A stretch of DNA of 64,000 nucleotides from Allacma fusca. Lineage: Eukaryota > Arthropoda > Collembola > Symphypleona > Sminthuridae. The position numbers and the translations under genes were made by a program. Within the stretch, counting starts at the first letter, position 1. Every line of letters starts with the position of its first letter. The notes under the pieces are model-generated. The model saw only the letters and a program-made list of their open reading frames with translations. It was not told where the DNA came from and searched no databases. The stretch is taken from the NCBI GenBank assembly GCA_947179485.1, contig OX359246.1, positions 17,360,001-17,424,000 of the forward strand, written 5' to 3'. Positions 51,578-64,000 of the stretch are shown here, one piece after another.

Positions 51578-54236
51578 ATGAGTCCACGTTCCCCGACTCC
51601 TTACCCACGGGCGACCCATGGGCATATGACGTTACGTGGTTTCAATTGGAACCTGAAGACTCTTATGTGACCCGGAGCAAAGCCGCTACGTTAATATGCC
51701 GAGCCGCATCTGCTCTCAAAGTAAGTTTTTTTTATTCCTTTTCTTGAACTACAGAAATTATGCTGAAGCCTTGTATCCATGTAAAGTACACATCTCACAG
51801 ATTCAAAGTAAATAATTACTTAACTTGACAATAAGTGCTGAGAGTGAGAGCTCTGGGATTAGAAAAAAATAGTGAATAATGTCAGAAACAACTTTTGGGG
51901 CACTGTGAGAATCTGAGATTTTTTATTATTTTTTAGTGAAAATTGGCATGTATGTACATTCAATGTTAAGGCTCCCTTGCGAATATTTTACACTATCGCA
52001 AATAGTGAATATTTTTTTTTATAGAGGGACTGTAAACTTGCTGTTGGAGTTGAGGATGAGATAGAGGGGAAGGAATTTAGGAATGTATTTAATTACATAT
52101 TATTTATGTATTTATTTCCAGGTCTACTTCAAGTGCAATGGTCGGGTGGTTCCTAGCAAGAAACAACTTTTTCAGAACTTCACTCACAGCAATACTGGAT
52201 CTCCTATCGTGAGTTTTTTTTGAATCCTTGGAGTTAAATTTGTATAGGATGATTTGGAAGATCGGTATTTTTATTGTTTCTCATCTCATCTCTCGCTCTC
52301 TCTCTCTGTCTCTGGCGCGTCCTCTGGGAATCTTGTTTTTATCTCTTGATGATAAGGGCGGAGTGGAAATGGACTGGAAAAACTTGGACTTATTTAGCTA
52401 CATATTTACATACGAATAGGAGAGGATATGAGCTCTGCTTGGAGGATACAGGGTTCTTTTAAAGATCTTAAAGTTTTATCCTTTCACTTCAAAATTTTAA
52501 TTTAATTAGAGAGGGGCTTCATTGGGTAATAAAATTAATATTGAATTAATTTTTGGGGCAAAGTGAGACAATTCTTTTGAATTTTTAAAGACAATACTTG
52601 TAGGGATTTTTATAAATTTTTTTAAAAAGGAATTATCCAGCTATATAGAAGATAGGCTATGAGAAGATCCTAGCAGGGACCCTCCTATGCTATAAAATAG
52701 AGATTTGCTGGGAAGGCTCATATGATCAGGATGGTAGAATTATTATTGCCAACTTGTCATACGACATTAGGCATTGATGTGTTTAACCTTCATTTAAATT
52801 TTTGGCTTGACTCCTCCGTCTCCCATAATGTATTAAGCCTATTTAGCTCGAGAAAAAAAAGCTCCCTCTCAACTTATCACCACACGAATAAATTGAGTTT
52901 CCTCGAAGGAAGAAAAAAACAATCCGTGCTGTTAAAATAGGATTTTTTTTTTACAAGGATTTTATTTCCTTCTTCCCTCAATTTTTCTCCTGCGTGCTCT
53001 TAAAAATGAAATAAATAGATCTCAACTTTAATAGTATTTTGTGTCCTGCTGTCTCCATTGGATCTAATTGGATGTCCCGATCCAATCGCATTAAATTTAT
53101 CCCAAATAATATTTCCTCTTGTCACATTTCCACATTTTAACTCCAATTATTTTATTACCATCCTTTTTATACTCCTGTCTCTCTCAAAGGCCCTAACTTT
53201 GTTAAGAACTAAATTCATTCCCCCCAAAAATTAAGAATTTAAAATTAAGAATTATTCCTTTTATTTAATGAAAGCTTGGGAAAAATCTTACCTGAGAATA
53301 ATTTTCTCATTAATATTTTTTTGTAAAGAATTATTAATTCAATATTTTTCCTGAGGTTCAGTCTTTTGCTCCGTAGCATTCTCTTTTTTTTTTTTTTGTA
53401 TAGGAGCTTAAATTTTCATACATTTTTCCTTACGGATCCCTGACAGCAATAGTAATTGAATTCCTTGTAATTGAATTTTTTTATAGAGAAACTTTCACCT
53501 CTGGTACAAAAAAAAAACGGGGAATTAAAATCTTTTCCAAGATTGCATACTCTCAACTTTTCAGGCCTCCATTTTTTAAGCCTTTCATTATTTAATGACT
53601 TTTTTCCCTCTTTTTTTTTGCATTTTTGACTTAACTTTGTATCCAAAAATTGAGTGTCGGATTGACAGAGCCTTGGGAGAAAAAAAAATCAGAGATTTTG
53701 GTTTAAAAAAAAATTAATTCTCTGGAGAGAAAAAGCGTTAGAATTGAGCTGTCGAAGGAAATCCTCTCTCACAGTGCCCCAAAATAAATTCCTTTGTGTG
53801 TTTTAAATTTTTTCCTCTTGCAGGAGAAGAAATCAAATTTGACACTTTACCAAAATTATAATACCTTAAAAATTTCAGAATTTTTCTTTTTTTTTTGCAT
53901 AATGAGATTTTTTAGGGGAAGAAGATAAAAGAGGGAAATATTTATGACGACGAGGAAAAAGACACGCTAGTACAGTAAACACTGGCTATGATAGGATCCT
54001 TTGGGTCCAGGATTTTTGTAAGAATTTAGAAAATGACTTGTAGAAAAAAAATATGTAGATTTAATGGGAATATTTGAATTTGAGGGATTTGAGGAGATGA
54101 AATGAGAGTTTTGATGGGGCTGCGTTGATGGAGGGAATTTGACTGTAAATGATCCGTCCGTTGTAGCCAAATGAGTTGCGACAGCCAAGGGCTTTCCCAG
54201 TCAGTCTCCCACATTGCGTTTGTCTTTCATCATGGG

Positions 54237-54282
<46 letters not shown>

Positions 54283-54572
54283 ATGAGATCCCGCCGACAT
54301 CATAATCATCATAAAGTCATCAGGGCTAAATGATCTTTTTTTTTGTATGTTTCTCCCTCTTTCTTGTCTCCGGGAACTTTTTCTTCTTCCTCTTCCTCCT
54401 CCTCCTGCTCTGGAACTTACAATGGGTTTGGACCCAAAGACGGAGGTGCAGCTGAATGTGACACGGGAAGAGGTTCAAGAGTATGACGGGACGGATAAGT
54501 ACCGGTGCGAATGTGTGGCTTGGAATAAACGAGGAGAGAAGAGAAGTCAATCTGCCGTCGTCCAAGTTGCAT
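51578..54572 (+). CDS. unc5: UNC5-type netrin receptor, first Ig domain (partial gene, 3 exons)
   Basis: The exons are 51578-51720, 52122-52208 and 54440-54572. Donors are GTAAGT, GTGAGT and GTAAGT. The acceptors all end in AG (AATACAG, TTTCCAG, CCAAAG). Phases agree throughout. The product is about 120 residues of a single-pass cell-surface receptor that mediates repulsive axon and cell guidance by netrin. Exon 1 gives FQLEPEDSYV and ATLICRAASALK. Exon 2 gives VYFKCNGRVVP. Exon 3 gives TEVQLNVTREEV and YRCECVAWNKRGEKRSQSAV. These match the order of UNC5 Ig1: EPED, the TLxCRA strand, [IV]xFKCNG, EVQ[IL]xV[ST]R, and the YxCxCVAW motif with its double cysteine. Two N-glycosylation sequons are visible (NFT, NVT). 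Exon 3 ends on the first base of a codon that is probably Tyr, as in other UNC5s before Ig2. The signal-peptide exon and the Ig2, TSP1, transmembrane, ZU5 and death-domain exons are not in view. The exon-3 acceptor sits about 28 bases after its pyrimidine tract, which is a little weak. Confidence 0.92.
54241..54278. repeat. TG microsatellite in UNC5 intron
   Basis: A pure (TG)19 tract in the 2.2-kb intron between the second and third UNC5 exons, about 160 bases before the acceptor. Intronic (TG)n tracts can influence splicing in other genes. No effect is demonstrated here. Confidence 0.97.
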
Positions 54573-57500
54573 GTAAGTGACATTCCAAGCTCCCTCTCTC
54601 CACATTTACACACTAATACATACAAAAGTACCGTATAATTTCTCTATTGTATCAAGCCCTCTCGTATATAACCCTCTTTAATAATCCCCTCATGAAGAGT
54701 CTTATATTGCAACGATATGGCTACAGACGTCATTTCAGAATGTCTTCAAAAAATCCTTGAGCGTCACAAATGCATTGTTTGTATTCCTAGGTCAATTCAT
54801 ACATTCCCGGAACTGTACGTCCTTATAAGCGCAGAGTCTCCATAATCATTTGTCCCCCACCCTTAGCCTACTTAAAGTATCTTTTAATATATTTGATTCC
54901 CCTAGTTTGTAGCAAATTTAGTTTCACATTTTCTAAAATTTATTTCAGCGACCTGACCCCATATTTGAGGTCACAGGGTCAAGAAACGTCAGCCACTTTT
55001 TTCAGTATTTTTTTTTTCAGAATATCATTTGATTTTTTGAATCTCCCGCAATTTTGTTTTCAGACAATGCATTGACGCTGGTTTGTAGGGAATTTCATGG
55101 GCTTTCCAGGGAGCTATAACACAATTCCCTACCTTCATAAATGCAGTCATGACCGTCGAAGACCCGAAGCAAGGTCGGAGAAATTTAGCTTCGAGAGCAA
55201 AAGTAAAGAAGATTTGCGGAAAAAATAAGAATATTTTCCTGATCTTCATATTTTTTTACGGGCGGTGTGGCTTTTGTAAAATTCTGTCAAAAGGCCTGGT
55301 TGTAGCAAATTTCACGGGGATTCTTTTGAGTCTAGTATCAAGTTTCTAGGGTCAACATCCTGGTCTTAGAACCTCGAAATGCTAATGTTCAAAAAATGTT
55401 TCAACTTTTTCTGGATACTACCCAATGAGCTGGATCCCACGTGTTTTTATTTTTTACATTATTTATAGGATTCCCTCTATCTCTTGTAGGGAGGGAAAAA
55501 ATAAATATATGAAAATAACACTTATTTCCCCTAGTACAGTCCTCCGTGAAGGAAAAGCTTCTTTAGAAATCCATAAGCCATTGGGCTTACACAAATGTGT
55601 ACATACCTACTATAACTGCATAAGCTTCAACTGGGATTTTGATACTAGAATTATACCTCACGTGAGGAGGGGAGATCCAAGTCAGATCCTCATAAGGAAG
55701 GACCATTACCGTTATGTACACATAGTTCACATCCTATAAAAAATACTCCTGTATGCTCGGGAATGAGGAACAGGGAAGATGGGAATGTTAAAAGAGAATT
55801 GCACCCACACTCATATTTTAATAATGATATGTAATTATATCCACGGGGTCGCGAGAAGGTTTACATTTCCCCATATAAAAAAAAGCAATGGTATGATTAT
55901 GGCCCATGTCTGGCTCTGACATCAAGTATGTCTTGTAACGACTTTATATATCCAGAGAAGAGTTCCCTCTCTTTAGAAGATGTGAGAATGAAAACGTCTG
56001 AGAGTGTGAGAGAGAAAATGTGTGTGTGTGTGTGTAAGAGAAGAGTTTTAACTGTGAAGATCTCAACCCCTCACTATTTACACCATCTTAGCTCATGCAT
56101 CTTTTTTGCTGCTGGCGGGACAGAAAACAAACGCCCCTCCACATCTCATTATCATATCCCCAGACTTACCATATTACAATACATTGTGTCTCTGTGTACA
56201 TATGGGTGAAAGTTAGGCCCTTTTTCTCCATTTCCTATTATTTCTCCCTAAAAAGGAGAAAGTAGAAGGGAGAGTGTTATGTTATAAGGATGTCATCCTT
56301 GTCTCATCTCCTACGAAATAGAGGTCCGCATCATCCTAGACAGGCTAAGTGTTTACATTGAGGTGCTTATCCCCACGTTTACATTACACGTCCTTATTCA
56401 GAACCGGTGTACAAAAATCCAGGGGTCCTCCTTATTTTCCCCAGATTTTTATCTCCCCCACTCAAAATTGAATTCAAAATTTACAACTGACTACGTATCA
56501 GACAGAGATTATGAGAAAAATTTCCCTTGAAAAATTATTTGAGCAGAAAAATGCAGAACAATTTTTTTGCACCAACTTTTGTTTTTGTAAATTTGAAGGC
56601 GACTTTTAAAAAAATTTGAACTTTCCCTGCAAAGATTGTCGAAGGCAGGACTTTGTTCCTTGTCTTAGGGTTTTTGGGCTTGAGAAATATATATTTGCGA
56701 GAAAAAGTGAGAAAAAATATTTCCTGGGATCCTGTACAGAATTTATATATGTATATAGTGGCCTGTACGTATGCATATGAATTTATATATACCTATAGCA
56801 AAGGGACAAGTGTATTATGGCTATGTCAAATTTAGAGCTGAAGTATTGATGGCACGTAGAGCCTTAGTCACACTTGGTCTCACGGCAGGCCTCCTTTCAT
56901 CTTAATAATGTGATGGTGAGGAGAGGGCTAAAAAAAATGGTGAGAGAGACTGAGGAGGAAAAGAAGAAGAAGAAGAAGAGAAAGCGAGAGTAAAATGTCC
57001 AGATTGCCCGACGATAAATAATTCAATTCGCACACAGCCCAGACACGGAGAAATGGCTACATATGGTTCAGTGAACTACGATGTTTTATGTGGAACTTTC
57101 CGGGGCTCGCTTTATCTTTTTTTTTCTCTCTCTCTCTCTACTCGCCATCCCCAAGTCTTTTGCTTTCTCCCAATTCTTCCTCGTATTTCCCTCCCACACG
57201 TCTGTAATTTATAAGTATGCTCCTTGGATATGTACATTTAGTACAGTCGGACTTTCTCCTGTAAAATTCTGTAAATACAGGACCTTAGTCCTATACAGTC
57301 CTGTAGGGGAAGAGTTTTAAAATAAAGGCTAAAAAAATTAACTTAGAAAGTAGAATTTCTCTGGCAGAATAAAATAAAGCAGGGAAGTAATTAAGGGACT
57401 TTTACTACTGCAATGCATGTGTAATTGCGTCCAATAAGTTGGAGATCTCGGGGATCCGCACGTCCTCACTTTATTGGACACACGTTCAGTGTTACTATAC

Positions 57501-60500
57501 TAAATGCTTTCTGGGACTCTTATGCCTCGACAGTTCCTGGACTTCCAAAGACTTTTGTCCAGGAATTGGGAAACACGTCCTGTAAAAACGTCCGTAAGAA
57601 TCCGTATTTCCCTGAAATTCCTCGTTTGCATCGGACGATGTAAATCGAAGATTAGTCCGTAATAAAAGAGTACACTGGAATCTCAATTTTTTTCCCATTG
57701 AACTTTCAACCCACTGAAATGAAGCTAATATTAATAATATGGAGCTGATATTTATAACAGTATGGAGATATCTATATGAAGCCTGAGAAATAATAATCAT
57801 TGACGTGAAGAAAATTAATGCTCTGCGCAAAAGATTTATGACTCATGGGTGTGACACCTTAACTCAAAGGTGTATTTTTGTGTGGGCGGGGAGAGCTATT
57901 CTAATTTATGTGACGAGCTTCGGAATGTGAATGAACATAAAAAATAAAATCCTGTTACTTTCAGAGATAATGGATCATTGTCAGGAGTCGGAGTTAATAT
58001 AAAAAATAAGTGACAGTTGGGAAAATCCCGTGAAAAAAATAGCCTAATAATTATACTGATTATAGGAACTCATTAGACATTTTCGTGGAAATTTGCAAAG
58101 GACAACGTCGCTTATTTCCCTTTTAATTCACGGGGAAGAATTCCCAGGACGATAATATCTCTAGATGACGTGAGGACATAAAATTAACGGCTCATAACAA
58201 CCACATTTTATGTCTTCAAATGACACTCAGTCAGTTGAGTGTGTGTGTGTGAGGTTATTAATAAATACAGGGCTTTATGATAGCTCACAATAACCTACAG
58301 GGTGTGTGGGTTTCTGTGCCAAAGTTTTGACTCAAAAATGTTCGAACCTCTTGGTAAATTTTTATTTACCCCTTTTTTTCCCCTATTTAAAAGCCATTTG
58401 AATTCTGTGAGCTGTTTTGAGAAAATCATTTAAATTTTCTTGATTTATTGGGAGCAATTTAGGTTTTTTTTTCTTGGAAAATATTTCCAAAGTATTTTAC
58501 ACGCCCTCTTCGAAATTATCACAAGATAACGGATGACGTAATAAGTTTTTAGAAGCGGGATATTTACCAGGGGTCATTGCTTGGGAGTTGCCCGACTTAA
58601 TGGTCCTTCGAGCCGGATTTTTTTTATTAATGATTTTAAATATAAGTTTTTTTTAAAGGAACAGTTATTCAATAAATCCTTTAAAATTTAGTCCTACTTT
58701 AAATATTTCTTGACAAAATTGGAAAATCCCGAGATCAATAGAGTCCGGGATTGGAGAAAGGGACCAGAAAGTGAAAGGGTCAGGTCAAGGGGGAAGAGAC
58801 AACTGCTGTTTTTGCTATTGCTAATGTGATAGGAATGATTTCCCTGCTCTCCACTTTCACTGATTGTGTTGTTCCTCCACGTTTGAAAATTATTGGGATG
58901 TGAATGAGGGACCCGGAAAGAGCGGATTCACACGCACCGTCATCCCGCTCTCCCCAAATTAAATCAAATAAGAGAAAGCAATCCGTTCATTGCTGGCATT
59001 TATGGAGATTAAATTATAGCAACACAGCACCATGACTCTATGCTGATGAGGATTTCACGAGAATTCTTCACTCACTCTCTCTCTCTCTCTCTCTCACTCT
59101 CTCACACCCATACATGTATGTACATACAGACCTTTCTCCTTGCCAATATATTCCCCCACATGATCTCCCACTGCTCCACTGCTCTCTTCTCCAGTGTTAT
59201 CTTTCCTCTCCGATAATATGATGAGTTTTCCCTGCAAACATGAGCCGTTGGAATTGGAGGCGATACAATTGCTTATTTGATAGCGGGATGGATTCCTCCT
59301 CCCCATTCTCGGCTCCGAAACCTTATAATTGCTAGGCATGTTCCTCCACACCACAGAGAGACTACACTCCATCCGGGTTCCAAACTCCTAATGAATTTCT
59401 ATGGAACTCTCAAAGCCTGGGCTCTTATTAATTGCTCTATGTTTTCCTATGGGTAGAAATATAAGGAAAGGAAGGAGAGGGAAAATCCTCCTATATCTAT
59501 ACTTTAATTCATCAAGGGCAAAATCCACATTGTGGGAAGTCATTGGTGGTGGTTAGTAGTCATTACGAAGCCTCAGATTTTAACGTTTGTATTATCGTCT
59601 ATTTATCCTGTATTTTGCTCCATGCGTACTGCCCTGGTTGAGCCTTGCAAATTTATGAAACTCAATCCATTTTAGGGGATATGATTTGCTTATGTACTGT
59701 AGTAGCAATAGGTTTTTATTGATCTGGGTCTGAGCTCCTTCAATATGTATTGTAATACAACTTTTTATTTTTTTACTATAGTTTTAAAATAATTGTATAG
59801 GGTTTTGCAGAAAATATTATGCTTTCGTATTGTTATCATAAATTTTTTTGTATGGTATCATCTACTTATAAAAACTAGATTTCCTTTCATAAATGCGTAT
59901 ATAATATAGATGTTATACAGTAAAGAGTAAAACAGGGACCAAAAGTTAAAGAGGGGTAAATACGTGGAAAAAAACAAAACTTTAGGAGAAAATAAATGTA
60001 TGAAATATTGTTTCCCTAAAGTTTTGTTTATAAACAGCAATTCATTTTTGTCAGATGGAAGAACTACCTCAGATGCATTCGTCCAGTTAAGCTACCAACG
60101 TAAGAGCAACTTTTGAGGTTTTTTTTTCAGCAGTAAACTTCAACAAGGGGAAAGTTTTTTTCTCAAGGATTTATTTTATCTTCCAGTGGCTCTTTTGTTG
60201 TTAGCCTGTAAATACATACGTTGGTCTGTAATACCTGGGCAAAGTGTGCGTATTTTATATTGGATTTTCCGGGTGCGTTCCTCAAAGTTAAGATACTATG
60301 CCTGGCATTCAGTAATGTGGGGAAAGTTTTTTGGAAATATGTCCGCAATTCTCCAGCTCATGGACACATGAACACTATATACATATAGAACTTTTATGCT
60401 TATATGGTGGAGCGTAGCATTCAGACGTATTTCCCACTAATAGCATTTGTACGCATAGGACGTGCAAGTACAGGTAAGGAAGCCTGCGTTTAGGAGGCTC

Positions 60501-63500
60501 CCCAATGTTTTATGTTGTGAATGAAACGAGAAAATTTTTATGCCCTGTGTTTAATATGAGCCTGAGTATTTTTCCATCTGCATTTTATTTTTCAGCAAGT
60601 TTCCACGTTTGGACATTATTGTCCTCCCAGGACTGATTATTATTTTCAGGGGGTAGGTGTACATATGTGCCATTATGAAGATAGATATGTATTTTATAAA
60701 ATATAAAGGGAACTCTTCCTAGTTAAGTTCTTAGTGAAATGAAGGGGCTGTAACAAATACGAAGCCTATAGTTTAGCACTAAGGAATGTTCATATGATAT
60801 AGGAATGAAGGCATGTTTGTATATTGAGAGCCCACTGTAGATACATTAGCGTGGGTGGTAGATAGAGCCTAATCCTTTGGTAAGGCTTAGGTGTACATTT
60901 CGGGCTTATCAAATGTCTATTGTCATTATGAGAGGAGTGGAAATTGGAGCCGGGGCTTTGTATTGAGACTATGGAAATGAAAACATTCCTATTCTCCTCT
61001 CAGCCTTACAGCCTGAGAGAGAGAGAGACCTCTCAAACAATTAGACTTTCACTTGAGAATATTAAGTTCTCACGTGGACAACATTACTTTTCGTATTGGT
61101 TTACAAATTTCTAAAAAGACAATGTAATTTAGCTCCGTGACATATCCTTCCCGTCCCTGTCAATCTTAACCCTAAAAGAATTGCATGTCTCGTTGATTTC
61201 CATTTTTTTATTTTATTCCCTTCATTTTTTGTCTTGTTTATACAGATACCCCTCCGTTGAATATTTACTTCCCAAAAGATACTTTTATACAGATTAGTTT
61301 ATCTTCTCATACAAAAGATAAAATGCTTTTAGTATTTTTTCCTCTGCCACAATAAAATTCCAGGAAAAAAAAAGAACAGAGTGGGAAGGAAAGGAAGACA
61401 AAATACTTTTGAAAGAATAGATCCCTGAAAAATATTCCAAAGTAACTGAGACCCTGAGTTAGATTTCGATTGAGGCATGATGGCATTTATGTAACAAAAA
61501 TTTCCAGGCCTAAATGTATACTCCTACTATATAGGACGTACATATCTAATTATATCTTTCGGGGGGTATGTACATATGTACATACGTCCAATGGAAATTC
61601 ATGGGGAAAAGCGGGAAATAAAGTGGTTTGAGGATTCCTCCGCTGACTCTCAGGATCCTAAACAAAAGATGAATTTCCAGGGTTTTTATTTCCTTCGGAA
61701 AGTATAATCTGGGAGGAAGATCCTTGTCCTGCCCTTTAACAATCCATACAGTGGATTTCCCTTGTGATAGGATCCCTCCTCCCAAAATTTTTCAGTCACA
61801 TTCTTAAAATCAAAAAATATTTTTCTGGGGAATTAATAATAGTGTCTGAAGACATGGAACTCTTTCCAGAAATGTTTAAGCATAGGAGACGTTTCAATAC
61901 TGAGAGTAGGGAGAGGCTCTTATGGGAAGGGATCCCTGTAAATTCTGGAGGAATAGAATTCTGGAAGGAGCCCCAGGATAGGACTGTAACTTATGTGCAT
62001 GTGTGTGTGTGTGTGTTTGAGGAGTTTTGAGGGAAATTGAGAAGCTCGTTCGTAAATGTCAAGTAGTATTGATTCCCTGGGTTTTATCTTTCCTTCTTTT
62101 TGAATTGATGCCCAGACGGCCGCAGCCCAGGCTTTCATCAGTTCCCTAGGAAAGGCCAATTGATGGCATTTTTCTTCACAGGAAATCTCTATTTTTTTAC
62201 CCAATCCCGATTACGTGCCTTTAAGTCCTAATGAAAATCTCCTTTTTGCTCTGCGAAAAAAAATCGGACGTATTTGTGGGTGAGGATAATAATAATAATT
62301 GGAGGCTATAAGTGGCTTTTAAAGCCCTGCTCACACTTCTAAAATCTAAGGCTAAATTCTGAAATATTTCTTATGAAGACGTACGTAACTAACAATCTAT
62401 TAATGAAAAATAAATCCTTTGAGATAGGAATAATAAGAGAGGACTGTACTTGTGCTCCAAGCCCTGAGAAAAAACTGCATGCTCAACTATGGCCTAATAA
62501 ATTACACACAAGTGGTTAACATCCTAGTGATAAACGCTACCTGTTCTGTACACAGTGCGTGCTATTCTTCTCATTGTATGTACTTACACCAATATTAAGT
62601 TGCTGGGACATAAGGAACTATATCCAAGCCCTCTACAACTCCCAGACATGATTTTTTCCCTTCACATATGAGACATTCCCAATGAGTTGCAGCTCATCCG
62701 GACTCATCGGGAATGAGTAATGAATATACTTGAGATGGCTCGGATAAAGATGAGCATATAGTTTCAGAGCCAGGAAAAAAAGTTAGGATGTGAAGATACG
62801 CATCCTTTTGTATAGTTCTGCATTTCTCGAAACACTATTTACTCCTGAACGGCTTTATGGAGCTGATACACAGGTAAGGTGCATGATGTGCATTTGTAAG
62901 CACGATCCGTTCATTGCCAGTTAAAGTCTATAACGATACTACTTTTGATATAGGGACGGACAAGCTAAAGGAAAAAAATCCGCTTGTCTCAGTTCTTCTG
63001 CCTCGACTAGTATCTTGAAAAGTTAATCTCATATTATGATTATGATTTACACGAGTATTGTCAGGATGATTTTTCTAACTGGTTTTTCCTCTCCCTAGCA
63101 ATTTAGCAGGGGAGCATGCTCAGGAGATAAAATGTGTTCAAGGTCCCGAATTTCCTGAGAGTCTGGCGCTAATTTTAAAACCCTTGAATTATGACTTGTT
63201 CCAATATGCTAGAGATGAGGAAAGAAAGATGCATCAACTGTTAATTTACAAATTGCCCTTGCACTTTATCTTCAAGGGCTACAGTGGACTCTCATGAGGC
63301 TGGAGGAAGATTGTAAGATTAATTTAGAGGAACATTCTGTAATATGAGCTAGAGCCAGAGCTTGTACTGGGAACTCCTCCATTACAAATAGTAATTGCGA
63401 AGGGAAGCTTCTCCTACAAGAATGATGAGGGACAGTGAGGGAGAAAAAAAATTGTTGGCGGTGTATGATGTAGTGTGTACATGAGTAATTAATTGAACCC

Positions 63501-64000
63501 GTCAGTCTTCAGGTTGTGAGGGAAATAAATTAAAGTATTACTTGTCCATTAATTTTTAAAGGGTGCCCTGAGTTCATCCATACTCCTATAAGAACACATG
63601 TAAATACATACATACAAGCTTGCGTATTTCCACATACACACACACATTAACATGTTGTTATATCTCTCTCTATATATATCCACGTATTCATTATGTAAAA
63701 GTGTTTCCCAAGCCATGGAGCTCCAAACGAGCGTTACCTTCCTTGTACTCTTTTGCTCTTTAGTGAACCTTGTGTATATTTATACAGGATACGATGTTTA
63801 GAGCAGGATCCCTCTGCACGTAGAGCTAAATTTTTATATAATCATATATACTCTTCAACATTTGAATTTTTAAAAGTATTTTGCCCTCTAAAGATTCGCT
63901 CTTCCAGAGGCGTCTTTTGTAGCCAAAGACACTGTATTTCCTATACTAATGGTCCAAGTAATTGTATACATGTAAATGGGCTGGGGAAGTTGACTCTGCC
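54573..64000. other. Probable following intron of UNC5; no exon found
   Basis: The donor GTAAGT at 54573 opens an intron, but I find no exon encoding the expected Ig2 (LRK.F..EP, then a C..P.G.P...W pattern) before the window ends. Contents are simple repeats (GTGT at 56021-56035, CT at 59069-59103, GTGT at 62001-62015), transposon-tip words (53971; 57243-57300) and TGTACATATGTACATACG at 61570. Minus-strand frames at 57495-57830 and 61920-62204 lack domains. The splice distance implies an intron of at least 9.4 kb. Confidence 0.55.
59069..59103. repeat. CT microsatellite
   Basis: A TCACTC-interrupted (CT)n tract. Confidence 0.9.

Noticed and set aside
54326..54625. 99-residue minus-strand frame at the UNC5 exon
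   Set aside because: It is antisense to UNC5 exon 3, whose plus-strand translation matches a known Ig domain.
63713..63800. ATG with a hydrophobic, signal-peptide-like run (MELQTSVTFLVLFCSLV...)
   Set aside because: It is only 28 codons before a stop and no adjoining exon could be joined. It lies downstream of the UNC5 Ig1 exons, so it cannot be their signal peptide.
1..64000. tRNA, rRNA and other structured RNA genes
   Set aside because: I looked for A-box/B-box-like motifs and cloverleaf-capable blocks and for conserved rRNA words, and found none I could support by eye. A tRNAscan or Infernal run would settle it.

Overview
This is eukaryotic, intron-bearing, AT-rich nuclear DNA. It is almost certainly from an invertebrate animal and most likely an arthropod. 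Only two genes can be called with confidence, and both had to be put together from short exons. One is the first immunoglobulin domain of an UNC5-type netrin receptor, which restricts the source to animals. The other is a small free-standing ribonuclease HI. A broken seven-transmembrane gene at the left edge resembles arthropod gustatory receptors, particularly the expanded springtail (Collembola) set. The springtail lean is an inference, not a demonstration.

Layout. 1-0.9 kb: frameshifted receptor-like relic on the minus strand. 2.7-4.5 kb: a nonautonomous hAT element with a perfect 8-bp target duplication, then two tandem copies of a terminal-inverted-repeat element with hairpins at their left ends. 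5.1-6.5 kb: four-exon RNase HI gene, minus strand. 7.3-7.9 kb: a short TA-flanked element whose end supplies the stop codon of a truncated minus-strand ORF. 9.7-10.6 kb: degenerate minisatellite of GATGCACAC-like words. 13.0-13.4 kb: 30-bp minisatellite. 15.96-17.73 kb: an inverted-repeat element carrying a spliced gene relic that resembles the DUF4806 domain.

17.7-51.6 kb is a gene desert in which no exon can be supported. It holds microsatellites, three more minisatellites (37, 17/34 and 26 bp units) and scattered transposon-end relics. 51.6-54.6 kb holds three plus-strand UNC5 exons in consistent phase. The desert upstream could be a long first intron, because the signal-peptide exon is not in view. 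54.6-64 kb has no supportable exon and is probably the next UNC5 intron.

The two confident genes have no evident functional relation to each other. The RNase HI would cut RNA in RNA:DNA hybrids, and UNC5 would be a cell-surface guidance receptor. The most unusual items are the DUF4806-like gene relic inside a transposon-like unit, the RNase HI that lacks the catalytic-histidine loop, and a dispersed TTGGGGCA..GTGAGA word that is also the core of the 26-bp tandem array.
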